NCBI GenBank assembly: GCA_013399115.1
Contig: VXAA01000623.1
Span: forward strand, 762,702 to 826,701
DNA from: Anseranas semipalmata
Taxonomy: Eukaryota; Chordata; Aves; Anseriformes; Anseranatidae
DNA: 64,000 bases
Reading direction: 5' to 3'
Shown here: piece by piece, positions 11,358 to 23,400 of the stretch
Layout: each line of letters opens with the position of its first letter
How positions within the stretch are numbered: position 1 is the stretch's first letter
Program-made: the position numbers and the translations under genes
Notes under the pieces: model-generated
What the model saw: only the letters and a program-made list of their open reading frames with translations
Told to the model about the DNA's origin: nothing
The model's database searches: none

Positions 11358-14122
11358 AGCTGCTCGCCTGCCGAGGGTCCATCGGCTGTGCCATGGGAGC
11401 TGCGCAGGGCAGCGCGCCCGGACAGGCTGCTCTTCTGGCTGATGGGAAACAGTAGTAGTAGACATCGACCCAGGCTTCTCCTTTGCTTCGAGTTGGTTCC
11501 TGTTGGAGCGAGATGCCCCGGCAGAGCCTGGCCAGCCCTGCTGTGCCGCCAGTCCCCGCCACTCCCCCTGCCCGTGCCAGCCCCGCGCTCAGCAGGGTCC
11601 CCCCTGACAGCTGGGTGATGCAGGTGAAAGGACGGTGGCAGAGCCACCAGGACCCTGCTGTGTTTCTTGTTCACCTCCCAGTTATGAGACTGGGAGGAGA
11701 GGAGCTGGCTGGTCCATGGCAGATGGAGCATCCCTCCGTCCTGCCAGTCCCTGCCAGCCCTGTCTGTCCCATGCCAAAGAGCCCCCGCTGTGGTGGGTGC
11801 TGGCCACAGCAATTGCATCCTCACTCATAGAGCAATAGGCGAAGCCCAGGGCTCGCTCCTCTTCCCTCGGAAAGCACATTGCCTCTTGCCCAGGCAACCC
11901 AAGAAGCACAGAATTTGGGCATATGGCTGGACATGGGCTCTGCTCCAGCTCCGCAAGGAGCAGTGAGCCGGGCTGCCTGGTTTGCACTCCCCGAGGCGGG
12001 AAGGAGGTGACCCTGTGCTCGGAGAACAGCCCTGAGCCCTGTCCAGCCTGCTCAGCACCAGCTGTTTGCCTCCGTCCCACCCCCGGGGGGGACAACGCTG
12101 CCCCTACCTCAGGGGAGATGCTGTGAGGCTGTGTGAATATCCCCAAATCACTTTTGGTTCTCCAGTGAAAGATAACGTCATTGTTTGCCGACCAGCGCCG
12201 TACCCAGCCGTCCGGCCCCGTCCCCATTAGGAGCTTCCAAGGAGTTACTGACGACTCCACAAAACGAAGGCGTCCCCGGCAGCCCAGACAATCAGGGATG
12301 AAGGAGCAGGCACCATCAGCTTACGCGTGGGGCTCTCGCTCGGATGCTCTCTTTTCACTGTGCTCAGAAGGCCCAGCGAGGACCTGGTCTGAAAACTGTA
12401 CCCACAGCGCTCCAGGTTCCCAGTGCGCTGCTGTAAATAGAAAACTGCAGGAAAGTTGCAACCCAAACAAACCTTACGCTGGAGTGACAACCCACCCCGA
12501 TCTATGCAATCCTGTGGGAGCAGCTCGCTCGTTGTGTTTGCTGTCTGCATTTTACTTTGGTGCTCGTGCTGTCTGTACAGCTGGGAGTGTTGTTTGGAGC
12601 AGAAAGAAAACAAAGCAACACTTAGCTCTGTGCAGATGGTTCCTCCAGTGTCCCTTCCCGTCCCCTAGCCTGGGTGCTGGTTCAAAGACCTCTGCTGCAT
12701 CCCGGGATGAGGCCCATGTTCTCACCCAGCCTTTGGGAAGAGGCTGGTGGTTTGCACACCTGGGAATCCACACGCACAAGCACGCATCTGACATCCTGGC
12801 CATAAGCAACACGTGGATTTCGGGAGGATTTCACCCAGTGTGCTCCACTGATGCTCAGGACAAGGTCTTGGAAGAGGTGAATGGGAACCTGCTGCCAGGT
12901 AACTCGTGTGGCTCAAATGCTTCTGCTTCCCGTAGCCGGGAGCTTTGGGCAACAGCAGGAAACGCTGCATGGAGGGAGCAGCCACCAGGTCCCGCTGGCA
13001 CAGAGCCATGCTCCTGCATCTGGAGGACACGTCTGCTCGCACCATGGGCAGCACTGACCTGTGGTGCCACTGCTGCGCTCCTGCCACAGAGGACAGGAGT
13101 GTAAAGGAGCCTCTGGGTATGGATTTATCTGCTCAGGGCATCTCCTTCCACCCCAGGGAAAAGAGGGCACCAGGAGAGGGGAAGACAGATTGTGTGTGGA
13201 AAGATGGGGGCAGAGACAAGGTCTTGAGGGGGTGGTGGGAGACATGGCTGGGAGGGCAGCTGAGGGTAGAAGGCTCCCAGCAGCAGTGGCTTTGACAGGG
13301 AGATGGTCCCACAGCCCAGGGGACACGTGGCCTGGACCAATAGATGACCCCACATCCCCCCCAGGACAGAAGCCTGCACTGGCTGGGGCCTGTGGGCGGC
13401 AGGAGGGACGTGGTTCCAACAGCATCTCAGTGCCAAGCAGCCTGTGGTCACCCCAGCTCCAGCCCTCGCCCCACCCATCTCACTGTGCTCTTCTCCAGGC
13501 CTCCTCTTAGCCCTGGCTGCAGCAGCAAAGGGCAGCGCATCCCCTCCTGCACGCACGCACCAGCCTCGGGAGCACAGGGAGCAGGCAGCTGTGGCCACGC
13601 TCCAGCCTGCAGGAGCTGCTGGGCACTGCTGGGTTGTTCCCTTGCATTTTGTTCTAAAAAGCCTGTGCTGGAGCCAGCAGTGGCTGCTCCTGTCACCCCT
13701 CCACCAGTGGAGTCCTAATACACTCCTACACTTGGCACTTTAACCCTTGAAAGCCATTCCTTCTAATAACAATAATACTGCAACAAGCTGCATAAGAACA
13801 TGCTCCCTCTGTCGTATCCCCTCTGCCTCCAGAGAACCCTCCCTGCTCCTGTGCTATCCAAAGCATTTACTGCCTTTGACTTAGCATATGCTGTACTAGG
13901 TAGTAGGGCATAGTCCATAGCGCTCAATAGTGCGTGCCCCTCTGTAAATAACCTTGGAGTGATGTGAACAGTTTGATTCAAAAAAAAAAGAAAAAATTGA
14001 ATAAACAGACTCTAGGGACTTGGCCAGTACCCCTCCTGTAATGTTCATTGTATATTTTTTGATGTACTATAACTGTTGGGGAAAAAAAAAAGGAAAATAT
14101 TTTGATAATCGAATCTCATTGC

Positions 14123-14128
14123 TTTATT
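14123..14128 (-). terminator. NKIRAS2: poly(A) signal AATAAA, NKIRAS2 (candidate)
   Basis: TTTATT on the plus strand is AATAAA on the minus strand, about 1.0 kb after the NKIRAS2 stop. ATTAAA on the minus strand at 14878-14883 is a nearer alternative giving a 3'UTR of about 260 nt. Confidence 0.4.
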
Positions 14129-15138
14129 GTGTTACTCAGTAAATAAAAGGAACAAGTATAAACAAGCCAGGGCTTTCTCGTCATTTTTTTTTTTTTTCCT
14201 AGACCCAGACTAGCCAAAGCGAACATGTTGCTGGGCAGGACTGGGATACCTTTCCCTTGTCTTGTGGTTCTGAGAGGAGAGCCAGCACTGTGACTGATGG
14301 GCAGTGAGAGCTGCCACAGCCCTACAGCATCTGGGTGTGCGGGCTAAGCACAGTCCCAGCACCTCCCAGGTCAGGACTGAGTCTGCACTCGGTAAGAGAA
14401 GAGCTGCAGTGTGGCAGAAGTGGGCACCATGAGACATGGGGCCTGACCCTGCCCTCAGGAACAGCATCTTGCCTTGCTCTGCACTGTGTGTTCGCTGAGG
14501 CAGGAGGCTCATCTTGCACTCAGTTTGACCAAGGACTGAATATTCCTGCACATCAAGGAGCAGTGGGCACGGCCAGGTAAGGGGCAATCTGCCAAGACAA
14601 AGCTGTAGCACCACAGAGTTAGCTAGGGTAGGACAAGGAGAGCTGCTCTGGCAGCAGCTGGACTGGAGGCACAGCCATCAAATGGGCTCTTCTTATATGG
14701 TATCAGTAAATAAATAAAAAACAGATGCTCTTGAGAGGGGGAACTATTTCCTCCGGCCTGCCTGCACTCAGATACAGAGCTGATCCCAACCTGCTGTCCA
14801 GCCTCATGCTGCGTCTCCCCTCAGGCAGCATGCAGCCTGCAGGTGCCAGCCTGCACCCTGAGAGCAGAGGGGTGTCATTTAATGAATCCTGGCTTTCCTG
14901 TAGCACCTCAGACACTGACAGGGCCTGGGCAGTGAAAACAGCACTTGTCCCAGTGCAGGGAGATGGGTCACCTCTCTCCTCCTCAAAGACCATCCCCAGC
15001 CCTGGGATGCCTGTTCCTTGTCCACCAGGCTTCCTGCAGGCTCCATGACACCAAACAGGTTCAGCAGGAGGTATGTGCAAGGGAAGGAGAGAGGTGAGGG
15101 AGAGGAGGTGGCGATAAAAGGGAAGGGAAAGACGAGGC
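14129..15138 (-). other. NKIRAS2: NKIRAS2 3'UTR (predicted)
   Basis: Region from the NKIRAS2 stop to the distal minus-strand AATAAA. It contains an AU-rich element core (ATTTATTTA on the minus strand) at about 14706-14718. No coding potential is recognised on either strand. Confidence 0.5.
14142..14147 (+). terminator. ZNF385C: poly(A) signal AATAAA, ZNF385C (distal)
   Basis: AATAAA within cagtaaataaaagg. A T-rich stretch at 14185-14199 could serve as the downstream element. A second AATAAA at 14000-14005 could be used instead or as well. Confidence 0.55.
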
Positions 15139-15378
15139 TCAGCCATCCACAGACCCGCTGCCCTTGTTCTTGCGACTCAGGGGAAAAGCAGACTTGCTTT
15201 GTGGCTGTGTCATCTTACTGGCCAGGTAGATGAACGGCTCGATCAATGTACGCCGGTCAGCCACGGACACCTCCCACAGCTTCACCTTCTCGCCCTTGGC
15301 CCAGTGCTGGGCTGCGTCATGGTCTACCCGGCGCTGCTCCTGCAGGTCACACTTATTGCCCAAAACCACAATGGTGAC
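15139..15378 (-). CDS. NKIRAS2: NKIRAS2 coding exon 3 (NKCD and C-terminus)
   Basis: It encodes residues 113-191, beginning [11 protein letters not shown] and ending in a basic Ser/Lys-rich tail ([10 protein letters not shown]). The acceptor is ttgaacag. Confidence 0.95.
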   Translation of the reverse strand, partial: VTIVVLGNKCDLQEQRRVDHDAAQHWAKGEKVKLWEVSVADRRTLIEPFIYLASKMTQPQSKSAFPLSRKNKGSGSVDG

Positions 15379-16604
15379 CTGTTCAAAAAAAGGGACGAGA
15401 AGAATCCCTGTAGGTAACAAATGCAGAGTTGAATAGCGCTGCCTGGCTCTGCTTGGCAACACCCTTAGAGTGCCAGGCCCTGTCCTTCAGCTAATTCCCC
15501 CTCTGTGCTACAGCCTTTTAAAACAACACCTTTCCCAGCACTCCCTTCTGGCAGTTTCCCCCTTCTGTTTGGGTCTGTGTCTCAAACCAGCCCCAAACTG
15601 GAAGGGCCTGATGAGCAATTGTACGCATAACGCTGTAGTGGCTAGCAGCAGATTCCAGTCTAGAAGGCCAAGCAGAGAGATCCCTGTCAACACCCTTGAC
15701 ATTGATGGCCCTTGTGAAATAACCAAAGCAGCAGATCCCTGTCCCCAGCCATACACAAACCTGCTTTCACACAGAGCCCTTCTGCCTGGTGGCTGTGGAA
15801 CAGCCATGGTGACAGAGCAAACGCTCCCTTGAGAGCATCCCAGGACAGTAGCCAGTTACAATTGAGGGCTTTATGGAACAGGACTCCCTATCACCACCTT
15901 GTGACAAGCCAGAGGAAAGGAGACTCTGGGTAAGAACCACTGAACAAGGGGAGCAGAGCTCACTCTGCAGCCCCTTTCCCTTGGGGGGACTGCAGGTACT
16001 CACCTCCTTCTTGTCTTTGGACTTGTCAATCTCCTTCTTGAGGAGCTCCACCCGCTTGAAGGACTCCTTGCTGTCAGTGCTATAGACCAGCACGTAGCCG
16101 TCCGTACAGGAGAAGCAGTGCTTGGGAAGCTCCAAGCCGTCCCGCAGGCCCCGCGTGTCGTAGAAGCGCACCTGCTCACGCACCCCACGGTCTGTCTCGA
16201 TGGAGCCCACATAAATGTCCTCCTGGGTCTCGATCATCTCAGAGCCTGCCAGAGAGGTGAGCAGGGTAACACGGGGACCCTGGCCATGGAGCTGGCCCTG
16301 ACGCAGCCTGGAGAACTGTCCTGCTGGGTGGTCTATGGAGGAACACTGAGCCTTTCTTCCACCCCCACTGCTGTGTATTTGGGGGGCTCGGGCCCAGCTG
16401 TGCCCTGCGGGGCTGGGCCCTGCCTGCCTGCAGCACTGGGCTGCCTCACACCCCTCTTCCCCGTGTCCGTGTGCGAAGATCCCTTCCAGGCTCCCCCCGC
16501 TGAGACTTACCCACCACATGGTTCCCATACAGCAGCTGCTCCAAGATTGATGTTTTCCCGACGGAGGCCTGGCCACACACCACCACCTTGCAGCTCTTTC
16601 CCAT
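15139..16604 (-). CDS. NKIRAS2: NKIRAS2, kappaB-Ras2 small GTPase-like protein (complete CDS)
   Basis: Exons 16604-16511, 16245-16004 and 15378-15139 join to 576 bp, 191 residues plus stop, the usual family length. The P-loop GQASVGKT is at residues 11-18. The switch II region reads DTRGL (61-65) instead of DTAGQ, so Leu replaces the catalytic Gln, and Ala13 sits at the Ras Gly12 position. The base-recognition motif NKCD is at 120-123, and there is no C-terminal CAAX box. These are the atypical features of kappaB-Ras, which holds IkappaB-beta in the cytoplasm, restrains NF-kappaB activation and also limits Ral signalling. Paralogue 2 is chosen by synteny with DNAJC7 and ZNF385C. The start has a purine at -3 and G at +4. 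Confidence 0.95.
15379..16003 (-). other. NKIRAS2: NKIRAS2 intron 2
   Basis: 625-bp intron with gtgagt and ttgaacag ends. Nothing else recognised. Confidence 0.85.
16004..16245 (-). CDS. NKIRAS2: NKIRAS2 coding exon 2 (switch regions)
   Basis: It encodes residues 32-112, including effector-like [20 protein letters not shown] and the [14 protein letters not shown] strand. The acceptor is ctctggcag and the donor gtgagt. Confidence 0.95.
16511..16604 (-). CDS. NKIRAS2: NKIRAS2 coding exon 1 (P-loop)
   Basis: It encodes residues 1-31, from [10 protein letters not shown] through the P-loop to YGNHVV, and ends in phase 1 at a gtaagt donor. Confidence 0.95.
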
Positions 16605-16646
16605 GCCTGCTCAGCGTTACTTGCAAGCCAAAGTCGAGGAATCCGC
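16605..16646 (-). other. NKIRAS2: NKIRAS2 5'UTR segment
   Basis: Upstream of the ATG on the minus strand an acceptor gctgttttgcag ends at 16647. This predicts 42 nt of 5'UTR in the first coding exon and a non-coding first exon further upstream, probably inside the N run. Confidence 0.6.
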
Positions 16647-16701
16647 CTGCAAAACAGCAGCCGGGGAGGGCTGGGTGGGCGCTCCCCTCCGAAGCCCCCC
16701 T

Positions 16702-17350
16702 NNNNNNNNNNNNNNNNNNNNNNNNNNNNNNNNNNNNNNNNNNNNNNNNNNNNNNNNNNNNNNNNNNNNNNNNNNNNNNNNNNNNNNNNNNNNNNNNNNN
16801 NNNNNNNNNNNNNNNNNNNNNNNNNNNNNNNNNNNNNNNNNNNNNNNNNNNNNNNNNNNNNNNNNNNNNNNNNNNNNNNNNNNNNNNNNNNNNNNNNNNN
16901 NNNNNNNNNNNNNNNNNNNNNNNNNNNNNNNNNNNNNNNNNNNNNNNNNNNNNNNNNNNNNNNNNNNNNNNNNNNNNNNNNNNNNNNNNNNNNNNNNNNN
17001 NNNNNNNNNNNNNNNNNNNNNNNNNNNNNNNNNNNNNNNNNNNNNNNNNNNNNNNNNNNNNNNNNNNNNNNNNNNNNNNNNNNNNNNNNNNNNNNNNNNN
17101 NNNNNNNNNNNNNNNNNNNNNNNNNNNNNNNNNNNNNNNNNNNNNNNNNNNNNNNNNNNNNNNNNNNNNNNNNNNNNNNNNNNNNNNNNNNNNNNNNNNN
17201 NNNNNNNNNNNNNNNNNNNNNNNNNNNNNNNNNNNNNNNNNNNNNNNNNNNNNNNNNNNNNNNNNNNNNNNNNNNNNNNNNNNNNNNNNNNNNNNNNNNN
17301 NNNNNNNNNNNNNNNNNNNNNNNNNNNNNNNNNNNNNNNNNNNNNNNNNN
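16702..17350. other. assembly gap (649 N) over shared promoter
   Basis: A run of 649 N lies between NKIRAS2 (minus) and DNAJC7 (plus). The sequence entering DNAJC7 on its right edge is very GC-rich, so a CpG-island bidirectional promoter and the NKIRAS2 first exon are probably hidden here. A scaffold gap of estimated size is possible. Confidence 0.95.
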
Positions 17351-17368
17351 GCCCGGCCTGGCGGTAAG

Positions 17369-17451
17369 ATGGCGGCGGCGGCGGAGTGCGATGTGATCAT
17401 GGCGGCGCCCGAGGGACCCGGCGAGCCCGAGAGCGAGGAGGAGGCGCGGAG
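17369..17451 (+). CDS. DNAJC7: DNAJC7 exon 1
   Basis: It encodes [20 protein letters not shown] and an acidic run, residues 1-27, in CpG-rich DNA immediately right of the gap. The donor is gcggag|gtaaag. The 5'UTR is only 18 bp before the N run. Confidence 0.93.
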
Positions 17452-20400
17452 GTAAAGCGGCTCCCCCCCNCGGCACGGCGCGGGAGGAGGCCGGGGACCC
17501 GGTGGGGTGAGGCCTGGGGGGCAGCGCGGGGCTGTGGGGAGTGGGGTCCCCCCCGTGCTGGGCCTCTCGGTGCCGGTCGTGGCTGGCCGGGCCCCGCGGG
17601 TCTCCTCCGCCGGGCCCGTGTGGGCACCGGGCCCCTCGCTGGTGCTGAGCAAGAGCGGGGTGGGCTGGGGCGCGCCCGGGTGCTGAGGAGCTGCTGGCAC
17701 CGCGGGCATCGAGCGGAGCGATGTGTGCCTCGGGAGGGGTGTGCCGCAGGGTGCTGCCTTTATCCGTGCGTTTTTTGATTCCGCAGACGAGAGTTGGCTA
17801 CTCAGACCCGGGGCTCTGCAGCGGTGGCCTGTAATCCCGTCCAGAGCTGTGGCACACTACCTGCGGCGAAGGGCTGTGCTTGCTGCTAGGTGATGCTTTA
17901 TTTCGGGAGGTCTTGGCCACACATCCCGAGCGAGTTCTTATGGCCTCAATGTATACCAGGATTCAAATATATACCAGGCTTCTTCTCTCTCTGCACCTTG
18001 TTGAGTGAAGCTATCTTCAGTCATCTAGAGATTGAGTGTACTTGCAATATAAATAACATCCTTTCTGTATTGAGACCACACTGGTTAATTTCTAAAGAAA
18101 GCTTTTTCCCGTCACTGAGGATGAGGAGGAAATGATTCGACTGTGGTGTGGAAGGGGCAGCTTCAAACTCTTAGGTTTGGGTGCTCTTTGCTTCTTCCAC
18201 ATCTGTTGTCTTAGTGCTGTACTGTACCTGACTTCCTTGTCTTGTTAGCATGTGGAACCTTTTAGTGGTATTTGAAGCAATTCTTACTCTGTCCTGCTTT
18301 GCTGGGCGTAAGGGGGGAAAAAAAAAAAGTCAGTTGCAGGCCAGTGTTTGGGTACAGTCGTGTTCTGAAAGTGTTAATGTGATTAAAGAGCCTCTCCAAG
18401 TAACTGTGAAAAGTTCCAGTAACTGGTTTATTTCTGAAGTGGTCTGGTTCGACGTGCCCAGGGGAGCAGTGTCGGCTGGGGCAGGTAGGAGTCCCAGCCT
18501 TTCCTCTGGCTGCACATTTTCTTCTCAAGAGCAAGTGAGCTTGTTCCTGCCAGCAGCTGAGTGTTGCAGTCACTGCAGGCAATGAAATGGGGAAAGTCCA
18601 ATGTCTAGGAAACTCTGCTGGTTCTGCAGCATTTAAAGCTGGCAGTTTGTTATCTCCTGGGGAACTGAGGAGGAGAGAACTATTTCTGTAGAAGGTGAGG
18701 CAATTGCTCCAGAAAATTATTCAGTTGATAAAATCATAAGGAGGAACAAAACTGAAAGTGGCCTCTGAGGAATACGGTTTTCGAAATGACATTGATGGCC
18801 CGAGGCATTTTGCGTTGCTTATTTACTGTCAGAAATTGAAGGCTTAAGGAGCAGCACTGGGAATGAGCGAGCTTCCTGGTGATGTCATTCTGAGGAGTTA
18901 AATTAAATGTTGCTGAAGAGGCACCTGTATGTTGTGCATAGAACACTGACAAATTGCGTGGCCCGTGGAGTTGGGAAAGCCCTGTTTACATATGATTCAT
19001 TCCCCCAGGCTAATTAAACGTGATGTTTGAAATGTTAAAAATATCCAAATGTGAAAGTCATGCTGAAGGCACAGTCGTCGTCTTACAGTGACCTCCAACA
19101 TTACCCTTCCTCCTCCCTGAGTTTCGTTACAGAAGTGATGGGTGCAAGAATCCTGTCATGGAAATAAGTGTTGGGTCCTTGTCCTGCTCTGAAGGGAAGT
19201 TTCAGCTGTGAAGAGCAGAGACAGTGTAGGTCATCTTGGGTTTTCTTGGTGTGGTAAGGCCAGTACCACAGTTCGTGGTTATTACCATGCAGTCGCTCTG
19301 TGCTTTTGTAGGTGCTTTCACAATGTTTCCTGTTTTGTTGTTGTTGGGATATTATTCTTTTATGTCATTAAAAGAGAAATGTGTGAGTAGGAGATAATAC
19401 TCTACCTGCAGTTAATCTCCTTCTGTTTGGTTAGAAAGTATAGGCCTTAAACACCCGTGCTTGGTAGCCAGAGCAGATTTTCTTGAGGTCAAGAATCTCC
19501 TGTGCGTTAACCTCGTCTGCATTGGCCCTTCCAAGCTTACATAAGTTGCTTAACTTTTATGTCTCGATTGATCTAATGTAAATTAGGGTCACTGTATTAG
19601 GGAGAGTAGTTGGAGGCTTAATTAGGTGTCTAATGTTTGTAAAACATCTTGAACCGTGTACGGGCTACGCAGGCACTCAGCATTAATGGGCATGCACAGA
19701 CATACTCTTGAATCTGATTTAATACAGCCTTTATGATGTGACTGTGCTAGATTCTATTAGAAAACAGCAAAAATAAATTAAAGCCCTTACTGAATTGTTG
19801 CTGTAAGTTAGCGTCAAGGCTTTCTATGTTCTGTACTTCTCTTTAGGAATTACGGTATGACAGGTACAGACACTTTCCTTAAGGGACTAACCCTTGTCTG
19901 AATGCATGATTCTTTTCTCTGTGGCTTAATAAAAATAATGAAATTGGCAAAAGCGGAGATGTATTTCAGAATGACTGTAGCGCACTGAAACAGCTGTAAA
20001 CAAGCCAAATGGCTCACTCGCAGGTTGTTTAAGGGACAGGAATAGAGTGTGGTCACAGGATAATTATTGTCTGTGGCTGCATAAATTGTGAGGGTCCTCA
20101 TAGAAACGGGTTGATGCAACTGTGTTAATTTTATCTGCTGGATAGTGGTGCTGTTAGTGCCAGCTCCTCTGTTGGGGAGCACATGGTGGGCAGGGGCTGA
20201 GTTGTGGTGCAGTCAGGGACTGGTCCATCCCCCAAAAGTCACTTTTTTTTTTTCTAAATTGTAAGGGTTTCTAACTCCTGAGAACTATTTTTCCCTTGGC
20301 CCAGCTGATCTGAGAGCTTGGGGTTGCTGTAGTTTTGCCAGGGATAATTTCCTTGTCATCTTCCTGGCAGCTCTAGATTCTGTCTGGTGTGCATGTTTAA

Positions 20401-23400
20401 GACTGGATCTTTCTCCTCTTTCTTCGGTGCTGGAGGATGCAGAAGCCTCTTAAAAAAAGGTATCTCAAATCATTTGGAAAATATTGTGAAATGATCTGTA
20501 CAGACTGCTGCTTTTACAGTGCTTTTGCTACAGCCTTCAGATATGTTGATGCCTCAGCAGGAAAGCATAGTTAACCTTAATAAAACAATGAACGTGAAAT
20601 TTGCCACACAAAGTAAATTGTGCAGAAGTCAAAAAGAAGGTTTCAGACCTAGCCTAAATTTGGGTCACTGGTTAGTTCAACAGATGTTGCCTGAAGGTTG
20701 TCAGGTGTAGATGATTAGCAAGAATCTTTCCACTGCTATTTTATGTGAAATTAGTTGCATCTTGGTCGGGCTCCTCATGAATAATGTCTTTACTTGACTG
20801 CTTTTACAGGGAGTGCTGCCAGGACTTTGGGGGGTTGAACTGGCTGTAGGGGCTCTGTCTGTGGATAAGCTTCATTGATGGAATAATCTGTTCCAGTATT
20901 CCTGTTCTGCTTGCAAATGGGCACTTGAGTTTCCCAGGCTGTAAATCCAGCATATTTTACTAATGTGTAATTATGATCTTAGGATAATATGAGGAACAGC
21001 AGAAGCTCCTCACGTAGATGTTTAGTCTCCCATACATTTGCAGAATATTTGAATACTCTGAATTAGGTAGTCACTGTATACAGCATGAAAAAGATGTTCA
21101 GTACTTGCAATTCAAGCCTTTCTTTAACTCAGGACGGTCTTTTTTAGGGTGAATCATGCTGTAGATGCAGTTGTCTTACCATGTAATTCTTACAGCTGGC
21201 TGGCTTCCTTCATTTAGGCCTTTGTGGAAAAAAGCAATCTCTAGCTGGTTCTAGACCCTTCTGTGGGTTTTCATGAATGCTACGGTTTGCCCCTGCCAGA
21301 AATGATCGAGCCATTGGTATGAAGTAGGTTAATACTGAGCTCTGCTAGCAAGGTGTATTACATAACTGCGTAATTAAAGTTCAGGGCTCATCTGGCTGTT
21401 TTCACTTACAGCTGCAGGGAGAGAATTGGCTCACGTCTTTGCTCCTGCTCTCTGCTTGTGGCATAGTTTAGTGCTTGTGGCTTTCGGTCTTCCATGTCTG
21501 AGTTTGTCCTCAGGTACTGGGAATGTTCTGGGGTGTGTGTAAAGGACAGTATGGCTTTTTTTGTACGCTCTGAGTTAAATGTTAGCGATTTTGCCGTTGG
21601 CCACTCCTGTGAGAGACTTGAGGTCCCAAGGCAGCGCTTCTTGTTTTGTATTTCAGTTGGTGAGTCTTTAGACTATCCATACAGATATTTTGCATGTACA
21701 GACTCAAGATTTCCCTGTTTTGGGGCATGCTGTGAGTAAATGTCTTCGTTCTCATAGATACATTGCAGCTGGTAGTAAACCCACTCCTTGCTCAGTGGGG
21801 GGTGCTGATGTGCAGGGAAATGTGGTGCATGGTTTACTGTTCTGCTCTATTTCCAACTTGGTCTCTACTGCAGTAGGGTCAGCATGAGACTGTCTAGCTC
21901 CAGAAGGTGATCATGGTATATGTTATATATGATTTCGTGTTTCATATTTGGGGACCTGTTAGCTTCACGCACCAGAGGCAGAGAAAACAAACACTACTAA
22001 TGAGATTATATATTCCCTTCACTTGGAATCCTCAGTCATAGCGTAAAACCTAACCTGGAAGAAATGTACAGAAAGGTATTGTCTGTGCATGTCTGTGGCT
22101 CACTTAGTGTTTGGCTTCTCTTCTGAGCCCTGAAAGAAGGGAGGGGAGAGTATAGTATGTCCAGTGGCAAATATGACAGCTAATTTTAAGCTCTAGACAT
22201 CTGCCTGCTGTAAACTGTGTTGAGATCACCAAACTTATTTTACCCAAGCAGCTGAGTAATATCTGACAGCTGAGAATCTCGCCTGGATTTCAACAAGGAA
22301 ACTGCAGGATGGAGGCACGATGTGCTATTAAGGAAATCGTCTCTGTGAGGATTGCTTAGCAAAGACAGGTGTGTTCCTTTTGTTTTGGGGCATCTCAAAA
22401 GAGATTGAGGCCTGGCAGATCTTCCAGGCTCAAGACACCTCATGGCTGTCTACCGGGCAGAAGCTGGCCCCGTTAAAACTCTGATTTCTTTGGATTTCTT
22501 GGTTTTGGACAGTGCCCTAGTGACCATGAGGTACTTGCTTTTTCTGACAGGATTTTGGAGCGTTCCTTGAATCCTAGATTTTTTTCGTCATTGTTTTGTA
22601 ATGGTGGCAGGAAATGAAGTAGGAGTAATGGTCATGAGAGCTGAGAGATAGCAAACCTGCTTAAGTGCTGAATTTCCATAGCTGGACAGCGTGGCTGAGT
22701 ACATGTACCTGTGCACACAGAATATTCGTGTTGGAGCAGGGTCTGTGCCAGCACAGCTAGACCCGGGAGGCGCTTTCTGTACGGATTCCGACGACTTTGG
22801 AAAACGAGGTGCGTTGCGAGGTAGGTCTGCGTGTTCTTCACTGTGAGCTGGAGTAGGAGGGGTGGAAGCCACAATCGGCATTCGCGTGGGGGCTGCGTGT
22901 GCAAGCTCTGAGGAGGAGGCAGAAGTTGTTAGGCAGACGTGGGATTGTGTCGCTGCTGCGCGGGATGGCTGCTTCTCATAGCTCTGCTGTTCTGGCAACG
23001 AGCAGGGGCTGAGCTTTCAGCAGGGCACGGTGCATAGAGGGAGCCTTGTCATGGCTCCTTCTCCCTCCAGGCAGGCAGCGAACGCTGTCCTGGCGGGAGG
23101 CAGGAGGGTGGTGGTGGCACCCGCTGTCCTCCGAGCATCTGGGTATGCGACGGGAGCATCAGGAACACGTGGCTGCTGCCTGCATCGATGGCAGGTCTTC
23201 CAGGGTGACGGGAAGAATTAGACAAATGGTATAAAAGGGGGGGAAAAAACTGACTAGCTCGCAGGGAGAGAGTTACTGCAAACAGTTCCCTCCTTGTGAG
23301 CCCTTGGTGCACGCAAGCAATGAAAGACAAGCTTCTTGCTGAGGTCCTTGGGGTGGCTCTTCCCTGTCTTCTGCGTTCGCTGTGGAGAGGCCCTGAGAAG

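Larger units (their letters stand above)
11358..14165 (+). other. ZNF385C: ZNF385C 3'UTR (predicted)
   Basis: From the stop codon to just past the last AATAAA at 14142-14147, about 2.8 kb. An earlier AATAAA lies at 14000-14005. The last 500 bp are AT-richer than the rest, as is common in 3'UTR ends. The exact end is inferred from the signals only. Confidence 0.6.

Noticed and set aside
15767..17709. Open frames of 400-569 codons across the gap
   Set aside because: They are long only because N codons are read as X through the 649-N run.
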